DNA of 64,000 nt, from positions 3,942,001-4,006,000 of the forward strand of contig CP051232.1 of assembly GCA_017792445.1 (NCBI GenBank), read 5' to 3'. A model generated the notes under the pieces. The model was not told the origin of the DNA. It was given only the letters and a program-made list of their open reading frames with translations, and did not search any database. The position numbers and the translations under genes are program-made. Position 1 is the stretch's first letter, and each line of letters opens with the position of its first letter. The DNA comes from Maritimibacter sp. Its GTDB lineage: Bacteria; Pseudomonadota; Alphaproteobacteria; Rhodobacterales; Rhodobacteraceae. Below are positions 45,601 to 55,849 of the stretch, in pieces.

Positions 45601-46211
45601 GCCTTCTCGAACACGTAGACCGTCGACCCAAGGTCGATGCCGGGAATATGCGGTCCGTGTTCCTCGAACAGAAGGCTGGCCGTGCCGTTGGTCGTCCAGT
45701 CGCGCAGGGTCACCATGTAGTCGGGATCGGTCAGCGTGTGGTCGTTGAAGCTGAAGGCCAGCAACCCGCGCGGCGAGAGACCTTCCATCAGAATATCCAG
45801 CAGCTCGGCCGGACCCGCGCCCGAGCCGATCACGCCGCTGGCGGTGATGGCGTGGTACTTGCCAGAATCGAAGGGCAGTTCGGCGCCGGGATGGGCCTGC
45901 CACAGATCGCGATACACGCCCTTGTCGGCGGCCTGGGCCAGCATCTCTGCCGACAGGTCGGTGCCGTCGATCACGGTAAAGCCGTTCTGGATCAGCGCCG
46001 CGCCGGACAATCCCGTGCCGCAGCCGAAATCCAGAACCGGCTTGTCCATGTTCTGAATCTGCGCGGCCAGCGCGCGCGCCACCCGCATCGGGGTGGCATA
46101 GCCTTGGTCCAGCAGCTCTTCGTCATAGCTGCCGGCCCATTCGTCGTAGATTTGTTTCGCCTCCTCGGTGGACTTCACCGAATAGACCTTTTCCAGGTAT
46201 GTCTTGCTCAT
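45597..46211 (-). CDS. Class I SAM-dependent methyltransferase
   Basis: 204 residues. 'VYSVKSTEEAKQIYDEWAGSYDEEL' at the N-terminus and motif I 'VLDFGCGTGLSGAAL', motif II 'DGTDLSAEMLAQA', then 'GLLAFSFNDHT'. The N-terminal YD.WA..YD pattern resembles WBSCR27/Williams-Beuren type methyltransferases. Coupled to gluQ, but a tRNA role is only a guess. Confidence 0.82.
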   Translation of the reverse strand: MSKTYLEKVYSVKSTEEAKQIYDEWAGSYDEELLDQGYATPMRVARALAAQIQNMDKPVLDFGCGTGLSGAALIQNGFTVIDGTDLSAEMLAQAADKGVYRDLWQAHPGAELPFDSGKYHAITASGVIGSGAGPAELLDILMEGLSPRGLLAFSFNDHTLTDPDYMVTLRDWTTNGTASLLFEEHGPHIPGIDLGSTVYVFEKA

Positions 46212-46285
46212 ACGCCCGAGTTAGCGCGTTTTGCGGCGAATGGTACAGGGCGGCGCCGGAAAACCCGGCGCCGGGTCCGGTGATG

Positions 46286-47635
46286 TCAGGCCGCTTCCGT
46301 AGCGGCGGCCAGCCAGTCCGTCCACAGCGCCTTGGCGCGGTCGGTATAGGCCTTGTAGCGCGCCGGGCGATTGCGGCGGCCGCCCTTTAGGTCGACCGGC
46401 GGGAACAGCCCGAAGTTGACGTTCATCGGCTGGAAGGTCTTGGCCTCGGCGCCGCCGGTGATGTGATGGATCAGCGCGCCCATCGCGGTCTCGGGCGGCG
46501 GGGCCTTGATCGGGCGGCCAAGGATCTCGGCGGCGGCCATGCGGCCTGCGAGCAGGCCCATCGCGGCGGATTCCACATAGCCTTCGACCCCGGTGATCTG
46601 ACCGGCAAAGCGGATGTTGGGCCGCGAGCGCAGGCGCATCTGGTCGTCCAGCAGCGTGGGCGAGTTGATGAAGGTGTTGCGGTGAATACCGCCAAGGCGG
46701 GCGAACTTCGCATCCTCCAGCCCCGGTATCATCCGGAACACGTCGGCCTGCGCGCCGTATTTCATCTTGGTCTGGAAGCCCACGATGTTGAACAGCGTGC
46801 CCAGCGCGTTGTCGCGGCGCAGCTGCACGATGGCCCAGGGCTTCACGTCCGGCTGGTGCGGGTTGGTCAGTCCCACGGGTTTCATCGGGCCGTGGCGCAG
46901 CGTCTCGCGGCCCCGCTCGGCCATCACCTCGATCGGCAGGCAGCCGTCGAAGTACTTCGCGGTCTCGCCCTCGTGGAACTCGGTTTTGTCAGCTTCGATC
47001 AGCGCGTCGATGAAGGCCTCGTACGTGGGCTTGTCCATCGGGCAGTTGAGGTAGGCCTTGCGTTCTTCCTCGGTCTCGCCCTTGTCATAACGGGACTGGA
47101 ACCACGCTTTCTCCATGTCGATGCTTTCGGCATAGACGATGGGGGCGATGGCGTCGAAGAAGGCAAGCGCATCGGCGCCGGTCTCGGCGCGGATCGATTC
47201 TGCCAGATTGCCCGAGGTCAGCGGCCCGGTCGCGATGATCCATTTGCCGTCCGAGGGCAGGGCGGTGATCTCGCCATCCTCGACCGTCACGCGCGGATGG
47301 GCGCGCAGCGTGTCGGTGACGGACTGGGCGAAGGGCTCGCGGTCGACGGCCAGCGCGCCGCCTGCGGGCAGGGCGTGACGGTCGGCGGTGGCCATGATCA
47401 GCCCGTCCGCCGCGCGCATTTCCCAGTGCAGAAGGCCCACGGCATTCTGTTCGTCGTCGTCTGACCGGAAAGAGTTGGAACAGACCATCTCGGCAAGGTT
47501 GCCGGTGTGGTGCGCGAAGGTGCCGACCTTGGGCCGCATCTCGTGGATGACGACGTCGACGCCGGCGTTCGCGGCTTGCCAGGCGGCTTCCGAGCCTGCC
47601 ATGCCGCCGCCGATGATGTGGAGTGTCTCGCTCAT
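46286..47635 (-). CDS. trmFO: tRNA (uracil-5-)-methyltransferase TrmFO
   Basis: 449 residues, FAD and folate-dependent enzyme forming m5U54 in tRNA. '[18 protein letters not shown]' binds FAD, '[11 protein letters not shown]' carries the cysteine motif, and '[15 protein letters not shown]' and '[19 protein letters not shown]' are TrmFO signatures. ATG at 47635 chosen over one seven codons upstream. Confidence 0.96.
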   Translation of the reverse strand: MSETLHIIGGGMAGSEAAWQAANAGVDVVIHEMRPKVGTFAHHTGNLAEMVCSNSFRSDDDEQNAVGLLHWEMRAADGLIMATADRHALPAGGALAVDREPFAQSVTDTLRAHPRVTVEDGEITALPSDGKWIIATGPLTSGNLAESIRAETGADALAFFDAIAPIVYAESIDMEKAWFQSRYDKGETEEERKAYLNCPMDKPTYEAFIDALIEADKTEFHEGETAKYFDGCLPIEVMAERGRETLRHGPMKPVGLTNPHQPDVKPWAIVQLRRDNALGTLFNIVGFQTKMKYGAQADVFRMIPGLEDAKFARLGGIHRNTFINSPTLLDDQMRLRSRPNIRFAGQITGVEGYVESAAMGLLAGRMAAAEILGRPIKAPPPETAMGALIHHITGGAEAKTFQPMNVNFGLFPPVDLKGGRRNRPARYKAYTDRAKALWTDWLAAATEAA

Positions 47636-47704
47636 GCGCTTCCAGATATGGCGCAATCCCGGCTTTGAAAACCGGGATTCGCTGAAATCAGAAAGCGGAG
47701 GGGA

Positions 47705-48217
47705 TCAGGCGGCGTTCTTCTTGCTGTCCCAGACGCCGTTGAAGATGCTGCGCGGGTTTTCCGCCGGGCGGCTGGGGTCGGGCCGTTCGGACCCGGCAGT
47801 GTCGCGCGAGGCCACGCGGCGCGGTGCGACGACCACGTTGACCAGCCGCGGCTCGGCCAGCGTGGTGACCAGCAGCGCGGCCAGCAGGGTCAGGTCGAGC
47901 GCGAGAACGGGGATCACGTCGCCGCCGGAATGCGCGAGCCGGATCACGCCGGTCGCGAAGACGTACAGCGCCAGAAGGACGGCGGCGGGCCGGACGGCGG
48001 TGCGGAACAGCAGGGCGAAGGCGCCGACGGCAAGGTAAACGGTGGTCAGGGTGATCGCCAGCGGCGCGGCGATGACGCCGTTCAGCAACGCGGCGCCGCT
48101 TTCGGTGATGTGCAGCGCGGCGGCGGTCGCAAGGAAGAACGCGCCGATCAGAATGCGGACCAGCGTGGCGCCACCGGCCAGAATGGCGGAAAGCAAGTTG
48201 CGGGTAGAGTTCTGCAT
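47705..48217 (-). CDS. Integral membrane protein of unknown function
   Basis: 170 residues with four hydrophobic helices (about 15-35, 48-70, 78-97, 102-122) and a polar C-terminal tail of 45 residues rich in Arg, Pro and Ser. Not recognised. Same strand as trmFO, 69 bases ahead of its start. Confidence 0.6.
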   Translation of the reverse strand: MQNSTRNLLSAILAGGATLVRILIGAFFLATAAALHITESGAALLNGVIAAPLAITLTTVYLAVGAFALLFRTAVRPAAVLLALYVFATGVIRLAHSGGDVIPVLALDLTLLAALLVTTLAEPRLVNVVVAPRRVASRDTAGSERPDPSRPAENPRSIFNGVWDSKKNAA

Positions 48218-48377
48218 GACCGTTTTCCCGTTCCCAAAGGGCGGAGCTATCCGCCGATCCCTGCACCGTTAACCAGCGATTTGGCGGCGCGGGGGCGCGA
48301 TTGCGGCAAGGCCGGGGCGCGTCGTGGAAAAATCGTGGTCGGCCCCGCCCCGTTGGCTGGGGCAGGGCCGGAAAGGT

Positions 48378-49274
48378 TTAGTAACCGAAGTCGATGAGCG
48401 CGGCGCGCTGCGCGTCGGAGATACGCGACTTCAGCTTGTCGCGCTTGCCGATCTCGTATTCCAGCCCGATGCGGTAGATCGTGGCGGTGTCGTCGATAGT
48501 CGAGCTGTCGCCGAAAGACACGCCCGCATCCAGCCACAGGTTGTCCGTGACCTCGACGCCCGCGCTCACGCCGTAGATGACCACGTCGTCGCCGTCGATG
48601 TCGAAATAGGCCACCTGACCGCCAACGCGGAAGTCAACGCTGGCGTTGAAATAGTATTGGCCGGACATGGCCACCAGCGTCAGGTCGGTCTCGGGCGCCG
48701 CGAACAGCACGCCGTCGATGTCGAAGGTGCTGCCGTCATAGTCGACGCCAAGCGTATAGGTCACGTCCTCGGCGTCCACGTAGGTGCCGATCGAGGCGTA
48801 GAACAACAGGTCCGGGCTGGTCTCGTAACCGGCATAGACGGCATAGGCGACATCGTCTTCCGAGTCGGGCGCATAGCCGACGGCGGCGCCGAAGGTGTAG
48901 GGCCCGGTCTCGTACTCGCCGCCCAGCGTGTAGGTGGCGAAGGTGTCGTCGCCGAACAGGTCGTCGGTGACCGACACGGCCTCGATATCGAAATAGGCGG
49001 TGAAGGCGGGCGTGAAGTCATAACCGATCGACGCGCCGTAGTAGAACAGGTCAGAGCCGTCGTCGATCAACACCGCATCGACGAACCCGCCGAAGGTGAA
49101 GCGGCCCTCGCGGGCTTCGAATTCGCCGCCCAGCGACGTCAGGCTGCTGGTGTCGCCATCCACTTCCAGCGAGCGGTAGGACAGGTCCGCACTGGCGTAG
49201 GTCCATTCGACGGCGGAGGCGGAAGCAGGGATCAGCGCCAGAGCGCTGGCAGTCAAGAGAAGTGCGTTTTTCAT
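48378..49274 (-). CDS. Outer-membrane beta-barrel (porin-like) protein
   Basis: 298 residues; signal peptide cut at 'PASASA-VEW'. The mature protein is a run of short amphipathic strands with many aromatic, Gly and Asp residues ('YASADLSYRSLEVDGD', 'YGASIGYDFTPAF'), typical of acidic barrel proteins. The last 25 residues ('SRISDAQRAALIDFGY') are not a barrel strand and lack the usual C-terminal Phe, though a Tyr ends it. Function as pore or adhesin is open. Confidence 0.68.
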   Translation of the reverse strand: MKNALLLTASALALIPASASAVEWTYASADLSYRSLEVDGDTSSLTSLGGEFEAREGRFTFGGFVDAVLIDDGSDLFYYGASIGYDFTPAFTAYFDIEAVSVTDDLFGDDTFATYTLGGEYETGPYTFGAAVGYAPDSEDDVAYAVYAGYETSPDLLFYASIGTYVDAEDVTYTLGVDYDGSTFDIDGVLFAAPETDLTLVAMSGQYYFNASVDFRVGGQVAYFDIDGDDVVIYGVSAGVEVTDNLWLDAGVSFGDSSTIDDTATIYRIGLEYEIGKRDKLKSRISDAQRAALIDFGY

Positions 49275-49346
49275 GATGTGGTCCCCAAAACGGTGGGAGG
49301 GTCAAAATATGGCGTTAAGTTAACACAACACAGACCGGACCCGAAC

Positions 49347-49383
49347 AAAAAAAAATGGCCGCGCCCGTGGTTGGGGCGCGGCC
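49347..49383 (-). terminator. Rho-independent terminator of gyrA
   Basis: GGCCGCGCCC and GGGCGCGGCC make a perfect 10-bp stem; on the minus strand A then nine T follow. It lies 65 bases after the gyrA stop. Confidence 0.93.
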
Positions 49384-49409
49384 GTGGATGAAAAAGCGAC
49401 AGTCCGCTT

Positions 49410-49458
49410 ATTCCGGGCCCTTTATTCCGGGCCCTTTATTCTGGCCGTCTATTCCGGG
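49410..49458. repeat. Tandem 14-bp repeats at the gyrA 3' end
   Basis: ATTCCGGGCCCTTT occurs twice exactly (49410-49423, 49424-49437), followed by two degenerate units (starting 49438 and 49451), the last of which is in the gyrA end. On the minus strand each unit begins with the CCGGAATA of the gyrA C-terminus and stop. Confidence 0.75.
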
Positions 49459-52193
49459 GCTTCGGTGTCCTCTTCGGACTGTTCCGCGATCCACGCGACC
49501 GAAACGACTTCTTCCCCCGGCGCGGTGTTGAACACTTTCACGCCGCCCGCGGCGCGAGAACGGAAGCTGATGCCGTCGACGGGGCAGCGGATCGACTGGC
49601 CGGTCGAGGTGACCAGCATGATCTGGTCGTCCATCTCGACCGGGAAGCTTGCGACGATTTCCCCGCCGCGCATCTGCTTTTCCCACGCCGTGACGCCAAG
49701 ACCGCCACGCCCGCGCACCGGATAGTCGTGGCTGGACGACAGCTTGCCCAGACCTCCGGCGGTGATCGTGAGGATCAGGTTCTCGGCTGCCGACATCTCT
49801 GCATAGCGCTCGGGCGGCAGCGGGCTGTTGGCGTTGCCCTCGTCGTCCTCGGACGCCTCGGCATCATCCGCCAGACCCGCCATCGCGCGGCGCATCTTGA
49901 GGTACGATGCGCGTTCATCCGATTCCGCGTCGAAGTGACGGATGATCGACATCGAAACGACCTCGTCGCCGTTGTTCAGCTTGACGCCGCGCACACCGGT
50001 CGAGGCGCGCGAGTTGAACACGCGGACCTCTGGCACCGGGAAGCGGATCGCGCGGCCCGAGTTCGTCACCAGCATCACGTCGTCGTCTTCCGAGCAGATG
50101 CGGGCGTTGATCAGCCGGACACCTTCTTCCTCGCCCTCGAACTTCATCGCGATCTTGCCGTTCGATTTCACGTTGGTGAAATCGGACAGCCGGTTGCGGC
50201 GGACCGATCCCTTGCTGGTCGCGAAGACGATTTGCAGGTCGTTCCATTCGTTCTCGTCGCGATCCACCGGCATGATCGCCGCGATCGAAACGCCGGTCGG
50301 GATCGGCAGGATGTTGACGATGGCCTTGCCGCGCGCGGTGCGTCCGCCCGAGGGCAGGCGCCACGTCTTCAGCTTGTAGGCCATGCCGTCGGTCGTGAAG
50401 AACAGCAATTGCGTGTGGGTGTTGGCGACGAAGAGGGTCGTTACGACGTCCTCTTCCTTCAGCCCGCCACCCGACAGCCCCTTGCCGCCGCGCTTCTGTT
50501 CGCGGAACTCGACCAGCGGGGTGCGCTTGATATAGCCGCCCTGGGTCACGGTCACGACCATGTCCTCGCGCTCGATCAGGTCCTCGTCCATCATGTCGCC
50601 GGACCAGTCGGCGATCTCGGTGCGACGCGGGACCGCGAACAGCTCTTTCACCTCGGCCAGTTCGTCCGAGATGATCTGCATGATCCGCTCGCGCGAACGC
50701 AGGATGTCGAGGTAATCGCGGATCTTGCCGGCCAGTTCCTGCAGTTCGTCCGTGATTTCCTTGACGCCCAGCTGGGTCAGGCGCTGAAGCCGCAGATCGA
50801 GGATGGCGCGGGCCTGCGTTTCCGACAGGTTGTAGGTGCCGTCCTCGTTCATCTTGTGGCTGGGGTCGTCGATCAGCTGGATGTACTCGGCGATGTCCCC
50901 GGCGGGCCAGCGGCGCGTCATCAGCTTCTCGCGCGCTTCCGACGCATCGGCAGAGGCGCGGATGGTCGCGACCACCTCGTCGACATTCGACACCGCGACG
51001 GCCAGACCGCACAGGATGTGCGAGCGCTCGCGCGCCTTGCGCAGCAGGTAGGCGGTGCGCCGGGCGACCACTTCTTCGCGGAACGTGATGAAGTGGGTCA
51101 GGAAGTCGCGCAGCGTCAGCTGTTCTGGCCGTCCGCCGTTCAGGGCCAGCATGTTGCAGCCGAACGAGGTTTGCAGCGAGGTGAAGCGGAACAGCTGGTT
51201 CAGCACGACTTCGGGCGTCGCGTCGCGCTTCAGCTCGATCACCACGCGGACGCCGACGCGGTCGGATTCGTCCTGCACGTTGGCGATGCCGTCGATCTTC
51301 TTGTCCCGAGCAAGATCAGCGATCTGCTCGACCATCTTCATCTTGTTGACCTGATACGGGATCTCTTCGACGATGATGGCGAAGCGGTCTTTGCGGATCT
51401 CTTCGACCTTGGTCTTGGCGCGCAGCACGACCGAACCGCGGCTTTCGGTATAGGCCTTCCGCGCGCCGCCACGGCCCAGCATCACGCCGCCGGTGGGGAA
51501 GTCGGGGCCGGGCACGTATTCCATCAGCTGGATGGAATCGAGATCCGGGTTCTCGATCAGCGCCTGTGTCGCGTCGATCACCTCGCCAAGGTTGTGCGGC
51601 GGGATGTTCGTGGCCATGCCGACCGCGATACCGCCGGCGCCGTTGACCAGCATGTTCGGGAACCGCGCAGGCAGCACGACCGGTTCGGTCTGCTTGCCGT
51701 CGTAGTTGTCCTGAAAGTCGACCGTGTCCTTGTCGATATCGGCAAGGATGAAGTTCGCCGCCTTCGCCATCCGGACTTCGGTGTACCGGAAGGCCGCGGG
51801 CGGGTCGCCGTCCATCGAGCCGAAGTTGCCCTGACCGTCGAGCAGCGGCAGCGACATCGAGAAGTCCTGCGTCATCCGCACCAGCGCGTCATAGATCGCG
51901 GCGTCGCCGTGCGGGTGATACTGACCCATCGTGTCGGCCACCGGGCGCGACGATTTGCGGTAGGGCTTGTCGAAGGTGTTCCCGACCTCGTTCATCGCGA
52001 ACAGGATGCGGCGGTGCACAGGTTTCAGGCCATCGCGCAGATCGGGGATCGCGCGACTGACAATTACCGACATCGCGTAATCGAGATACGCGTTGCGCAT
52101 CTCGGCCTCGATGGTCACCGTCGGGCCTGTGGGTTCCGGCCGTTCCGGGGGAATTCCGTCTTCGTTTTCAGGGGTTTCTGGCGTGTCGCTCAC
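49449..52193 (-). CDS. gyrA: DNA gyrase subunit A
   Basis: 914 residues from the GTG at VSDTPETP. Catalytic Tyr137 in '[10 protein letters not shown]'; quinolone region '[18 protein letters not shown]', where Ala98 stands at the E. coli Ser83 position and Asp102 at Asp87. The GyrA box 'QKRGGKGL' needed for DNA wrapping is in the C-terminal pinwheel. An acidic insertion '[14 protein letters not shown]' sits in the C-terminal half. Introduces negative supercoils with GyrB, encoded elsewhere. Confidence 0.97.
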   Translation of the reverse strand: MSDTPETPENEDGIPPERPEPTGPTVTIEAEMRNAYLDYAMSVIVSRAIPDLRDGLKPVHRRILFAMNEVGNTFDKPYRKSSRPVADTMGQYHPHGDAAIYDALVRMTQDFSMSLPLLDGQGNFGSMDGDPPAAFRYTEVRMAKAANFILADIDKDTVDFQDNYDGKQTEPVVLPARFPNMLVNGAGGIAVGMATNIPPHNLGEVIDATQALIENPDLDSIQLMEYVPGPDFPTGGVMLGRGGARKAYTESRGSVVLRAKTKVEEIRKDRFAIIVEEIPYQVNKMKMVEQIADLARDKKIDGIANVQDESDRVGVRVVIELKRDATPEVVLNQLFRFTSLQTSFGCNMLALNGGRPEQLTLRDFLTHFITFREEVVARRTAYLLRKARERSHILCGLAVAVSNVDEVVATIRASADASEAREKLMTRRWPAGDIAEYIQLIDDPSHKMNEDGTYNLSETQARAILDLRLQRLTQLGVKEITDELQELAGKIRDYLDILRSRERIMQIISDELAEVKELFAVPRRTEIADWSGDMMDEDLIEREDMVVTVTQGGYIKRTPLVEFREQKRGGKGLSGGGLKEEDVVTTLFVANTHTQLLFFTTDGMAYKLKTWRLPSGGRTARGKAIVNILPIPTGVSIAAIMPVDRDENEWNDLQIVFATSKGSVRRNRLSDFTNVKSNGKIAMKFEGEEEGVRLINARICSEDDDVMLVTNSGRAIRFPVPEVRVFNSRASTGVRGVKLNNGDEVVSMSIIRHFDAESDERASYLKMRRAMAGLADDAEASEDDEGNANSPLPPERYAEMSAAENLILTITAGGLGKLSSSHDYPVRGRGGLGVTAWEKQMRGGEIVASFPVEMDDQIMLVTSTGQSIRCPVDGISFRSRAAGGVKVFNTAPGEEVVSVAWIAEQSEEDTEAPE

Positions 52194-52383
52194 GTGCCTA
52201 CGCACCTTTCGCCTTGGCTCTATATCTTGTTGTCCCGCACTATACCCTGCCGAGGATATGGGGTTCAACACTGACTTTCATTTAAGCAAGCAGCCACCGG
52301 AACAGAGTGCTAACACACTGTTTTTGTTGCTTATTAAAGAATCTCCGGCATGCTTTTCATACAGGTGTCACATGGAGGCGCAA

Positions 52384-52653
52384 GTGAGCATGTCGGAAAC
52401 CGAACTGATGCTGAAGGGATACGGACTGACCACGGCAGAGATTTTCTATCGGATGCCGGACTTCAAGAACGTGCTGAACACGTTCGTCTGGCAGGATTAC
52501 GACCTGGCCCCGGACCACCCGAAGCTGTTCGAGTTCATCGAGTTCTGGCAGGACAGCATCGAGGGGCCGCTGCATTCGGTGCGGTTCACCCATCGCAAGA
52601 TGATCCGGCCGGGCGAATGGCGCAACGTGGTGGGAGAGTTCACCTATCACTGA
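52384..52653 (+). CDS. usg: Usg family protein
   Basis: 89 residues. 'LMLKGYGLTTAEIFYRMPDF' and 'LNTFVWQDYDLAPDHPKL' identify the Usg family (PF06233), small proteins of alphaproteobacteria of unknown function, sometimes linked to tRNA or amino-acid genes. GTG at 52384, five bases after GGAGG, is preferred; an ATG at 52390 is possible. Confidence 0.85.
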   Translation: MSMSETELMLKGYGLTTAEIFYRMPDFKNVLNTFVWQDYDLAPDHPKLFEFIEFWQDSIEGPLHSVRFTHRKMIRPGEWRNVVGEFTYH

Positions 52654-52742
52654 AGCCCCTTAACCGTCCGGTCCCGGTCATTGAATTTCCCCGATTTGCC
52701 AGTAGGCTGGCGGCAACTTGCATTTTCAGGGGACGTTTTCAG

Positions 52743-53009
52743 ATGTCGGATGACAAGCAGGGCGGCAAGGATCCGTCCTTCGAGGATCTTGGCGCCGAGG
52801 CGCGCCGTCTGGGCGAGGCCGCGTCGCGCTTTGCCCGCGAGGCCGGTCGCTTCGGGCAGGCCCGTGGCCGCGAATTCGCGGGCGCCGCGCGCAGTGCTTT
52901 TGACGAAGGCTCGGACATGACGCGCTCGGCGGTTCAGAAAAAGCCGTTCCTCGCCCTCGCCGCGGCGACGGGAATGGGGATCGTCATCGGGCTGCTGCGG
53001 CGGCGCTGA
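52743..53009 (+). CDS. Small membrane-anchored protein, DUF883/ElaB-like
   Basis: 88 residues: an amphipathic, Ala/Arg-rich helical part (15-65) and one C-terminal membrane helix 'FLALAAATGMGIVIGLLRRR', the plan of ElaB/YqjD proteins that bind ribosomes at the membrane in stationary phase. Overlaps the next gene by TGATG. Confidence 0.7.
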   Translation: MSDDKQGGKDPSFEDLGAEARRLGEAASRFAREAGRFGQARGREFAGAARSAFDEGSDMTRSAVQKKPFLALAAATGMGIVIGLLRRR

Positions 53010-53377
53010 TGTTCGCGTCTTTGGAATACCGCATCAAGCATGCGATCCGCTCGGGCCTGACACAGCTGATCAGCGCGCTGGTCGCTGTTTTCTTCATCGT
53101 TGCGGGGCTGTTGTGCCTGCTGGTGGCGCTTTGGATCGCGCTGGCCGACGCGCATGGCGCGGTCTTCGCGGCGCTGGTCACCAGCGGGGCGCTGATGGGG
53201 CTGGGGCTTGTCGTGCTGGCGGTTGGCCTGCTGATGCGTCCGCGCCCGCTGCCGCCCGCGCCGCCGGCCTTTCCGGTGGCCGAACTTGTGGCGGCGTTCC
53301 TGCAAGGGATGCAGGCCGCGCGTGCGCCCGCGCCAGAGCCCAAGGAAACGCCCGAACCCGAGCCGGAAATGGACTGA
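53009..53377 (+). CDS. Phage-holin-family-like small membrane protein
   Basis: 122 residues, two membrane helices (about 18-45 and 53-76) then a Pro/Ala/Glu-rich cytosolic tail. This is the YqjE/putative holin superfamily arrangement that usually follows ElaB/YqjD genes. Not a sign of prophage. Coupled to the previous gene. Confidence 0.7.
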   Translation: MFASLEYRIKHAIRSGLTQLISALVAVFFIVAGLLCLLVALWIALADAHGAVFAALVTSGALMGLGLVVLAVGLLMRPRPLPPAPPAFPVAELVAAFLQGMQAARAPAPEPKETPEPEPEMD

Positions 53378-53419
53378 GGCCGCCGGCGCTTCCGGCAGCC
53401 TCGGCCCGTCATGTCCGGA

Positions 53420-53977
53420 TCAGGGAATGATGCGGGTGTACTTGGTGCCTTTCAGCGTCGCACCGGCGATCAGGCCGGCCTGACCGAAGATCACCGCGAT
53501 GATCGGAAGCAACGCCGTGGTGGTGTCGGCCGAGAGGTTCTCGCCTTCCTGGTTCAGCGTGTATTCCACGTCCGCGCCCGCGGACCAGCCCGGCGAGCGG
53601 CGGAAGTTCTCCAGCGCGTCGGTGGTCATGAAGAACAGCACGTGGCTGTACTGCTGCGCGCCGATCTGAAGCCCGAATGTGCCGGAGGCGGCCGAGTAGT
53701 AATCGACGGTGGCCCCGTTCACCCGCAGCGCGCCGCGGCCATAGGAACCGCCAAGCCCGAAGCCGGCCTTCGTCACCAGCGGCATGACCAGCATGCCGAC
53801 GGACTTGTCGCGAAGATCAACGGTTTGGGGATATTTGGAATAAAGGAAGTTCAACGTCTGGTCCACGCGGGCGTCGATCATCTGCCCCCCGTTGGAGCCG
53901 ACGCCGTTGCCGCAAGCGGCCAGAAGGCCTGCACTGCCGAGACCCGCGATGAAACCGCGGCGGGATGGAATGGTCAT
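53420..53977 (-). CDS. Tat-exported SYLF-type lipoprotein (YSC84-like)
   Basis: 185 residues. 'PSRRGFIAGLGSAGLLAAC' has a twin-arginine motif followed by a lipobox ending at Cys22, so export folded by Tat and then lipidation are predicted. The mature domain ('GMLVMPLVTKAGFGLGGSYGRG', 'GLQIGAQQYSHVLFFMT') matches the SYLF/Ysc84 lipid-binding fold. Exact role unknown. Confidence 0.8.
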   Translation of the reverse strand: MTIPSRRGFIAGLGSAGLLAACGNGVGSNGGQMIDARVDQTLNFLYSKYPQTVDLRDKSVGMLVMPLVTKAGFGLGGSYGRGALRVNGATVDYYSAASGTFGLQIGAQQYSHVLFFMTTDALENFRRSPGWSAGADVEYTLNQEGENLSADTTTALLPIIAVIFGQAGLIAGATLKGTKYTRIIP

Positions 53978-54104
53978 GATAGCTGCCCTTGTACTGCCGG
54001 TCTGCCTGTCGCGCCCGTTGTTATGCGGCGCTTGACCGTGAGAATAGCGCAACGATTCCGTCCTGTCACCCGCGAGATGCCGTGCCACGCGGCAAATCGG
54101 TGTC

Positions 54105-55109
54105 TCAGGCGCCCGCTTTCAGCGCGCGGGCGGCCTCGGGGGCGAAATAGGTCAGGATGCCGTCACAACCCGCGCGCTTGAAACACAAAAGGCTTTCCAG
54201 CATCACCTTGGGCCCGTCGAGCCACCCGTTCTGCGCCGCGCCCTTCAGCATCGCGTACTCGCCCGACACCTGATAGGCGTAGGTCGGCACCTGAAGCTCG
54301 GACTTCACCCGGCGGCAGATGTCGAGATAGGGCATTCCCGGTTTCACCATCACCATGTCGGCGCCTTCCGACAGGTCGCGGGCGACCAGCCGCAGCGCCT
54401 CGTCCGAATTGCCGGGGTCCATCTGGTAGGTCTTCTTGTCGCCCTTCAGCGCCGCCGAGGCGCCCACCGCATCGCGGAACGGGCCATAGAAGCCCGAAGC
54501 GTACTTGGCCGCGTAGGACAGGATCGTCACGTTCTGATACCCGGCCTGTTCCAGCGCCATCCGCATCGCGCCGATGCGGCCATCCATCATGTCGGACGGG
54601 CCGATGATGTCGGCCCCGGCCTCGGCCTGCGCCAGCGTCATCTTCACCAGCGCCTCGACCGTGGCGTCGTTGACGATCTCGCCATCCACCACAAAGCCAT
54701 CATGGCCGTCGGCGTTGTAGGGGTCCAGCGCCACGTCGGTCATCACCGCGATTTCGGGGACCTCGGCCTTGATCGCGCGGATCGCGCGGTTGGTCAGGTT
54801 GTCCGGGCTCCACGCCATCGCACAGTCCTCGGTGCGGTCCTCGGCGGCGGTGTAGGGAAACAGGCAGATCGCGGGGATGCCCAGCTTTGCCGCGTCCTCT
54901 GCCGCGCGCACCACCCGGTCTACCGTCAGGCGCGACACGCCGGGCATCGAGGCGATGGGCGTTTCGTCGTTCTCGCCATCGCGGATGAACACCGGCCAGA
55001 TGAAATCGTCGACGGTCAGGGTGTTCTCGCGCATCAGCCGGCGGCGCGAGTCATGGGCGCGCATGCGGCGGAAACGGGCGGCGGGGAAGGGTGCGGGAGC
55101 GGTGACCAT
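54105..55109 (-). CDS. hemB: Delta-aminolevulinic acid dehydratase (porphobilinogen synthase)
   Basis: 334 residues, condensing two 5-aminolevulinate into porphobilinogen for haem, chlorophyll and cobalamin. 'FIWPVFIRDG', 'FPYTA.EDRTEDC' and the two active-site lysines, in 'ILSYAAKYASGFYGPFRDA' and 'MVMVKPGMPYLDI', are visible. In place of the three-cysteine zinc site the loop reads 'MTDVALDPYNADGHDG', so it is of the magnesium-type, as is common in alphaproteobacteria. Start at MVTAPAP. Confidence 0.96.
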   Translation of the reverse strand: MVTAPAPFPAARFRRMRAHDSRRRLMRENTLTVDDFIWPVFIRDGENDETPIASMPGVSRLTVDRVVRAAEDAAKLGIPAICLFPYTAAEDRTEDCAMAWSPDNLTNRAIRAIKAEVPEIAVMTDVALDPYNADGHDGFVVDGEIVNDATVEALVKMTLAQAEAGADIIGPSDMMDGRIGAMRMALEQAGYQNVTILSYAAKYASGFYGPFRDAVGASAALKGDKKTYQMDPGNSDEALRLVARDLSEGADMVMVKPGMPYLDICRRVKSELQVPTYAYQVSGEYAMLKGAAQNGWLDGPKVMLESLLCFKRAGCDGILTYFAPEAARALKAGA

Positions 55110-55232
55110 GGGGAAGCCTGTCGTCTTGCGATTACAAATCGAGCCTTCGCAGGGAATTAGCGGCACCTCAAGTCTAGGAATTGCCGCAGGACGGGTCTAG
55201 GGTCCGCGCAAGACAAGAATGGACGGCCCGAC

Positions 55233-55760
55233 GTGGACTGGTACAGCACCGTTTTCGAGCTGATAGACATGCGGTCGTTTTCCAATCTCTGGTATTGGAT
55301 CGCACTCGCCGTGGTCTGGTCATCGGCCAGCCACTGGGTGCTTGGCGTGCCCTATGATCTGGTGCTCAGCGCCGCGCGCCATGGCGGGCAGCGGCAGATC
55401 GACCTTGAAGACCTCGTGCGGATCAACTGCAACCGCATCCTGCATATCGGCGAGGTGTCAGGGATGTGGATCATCGCGATGTCCTGCGCGCTGCTGTCGG
55501 GGCTGGCGGTCACCGGGTTCTACTATTGGATCGAATTCGCGCAGGCGGTGTTCCTGATCCTGTTCCCGCTAGGCATCGTGGGCGTTCTGTCGATGGTCGC
55601 TGCCCGCAGCATCACCCTGCGCGCACTGACCGGAGAGGCGCTGCGCAAGCGGTTGCGGCTTCAGCGGCTGTTCACGCAGGTCATCGGCCTTGTGTCCATT
55701 TTCGTCACCGCGATGTGGGGCATGTGGCAGAATATGTCGCTGGGTGTTCTGGGCGGCTGA
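55233..55760 (+). CDS. Conserved membrane protein of unknown function
   Basis: 175 residues, GTG start. Three or four helices (about 19-40, 75-98, 103-128, 150-170) with a conserved-looking basic loop 'AARHGGQRQIDLEDLVRINCNR'. I do not recognise the function. Stands between hemB and mfd, no coupling. I recall relatives in Rhodobacterales with vague automated names, which I do not trust. Confidence 0.6.
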   Translation: MDWYSTVFELIDMRSFSNLWYWIALAVVWSSASHWVLGVPYDLVLSAARHGGQRQIDLEDLVRINCNRILHIGEVSGMWIIAMSCALLSGLAVTGFYYWIEFAQAVFLILFPLGIVGVLSMVAARSITLRALTGEALRKRLRLQRLFTQVIGLVSIFVTAMWGMWQNMSLGVLGG

Positions 55761-55849
55761 CGGTGCCGCGCGGGCCGGCCCTGCGTCCGGCGCAAACCTG
55801 CCTGTTTGGCGGTTGACATGAACCGCTGGCTCGTTACCTGACCAAGGCC

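Noticed and set aside
49410-49458. CRISPR-like repeats
   Set aside because: Units are 14 bp and directly tandem with no spacers; they are a local duplication of the gyrA end.
53009-53377. Prophage holin
   Set aside because: The protein has a holin-like fold, but it follows an ElaB/YqjD-like gene as in many genomes and no phage genes are near.
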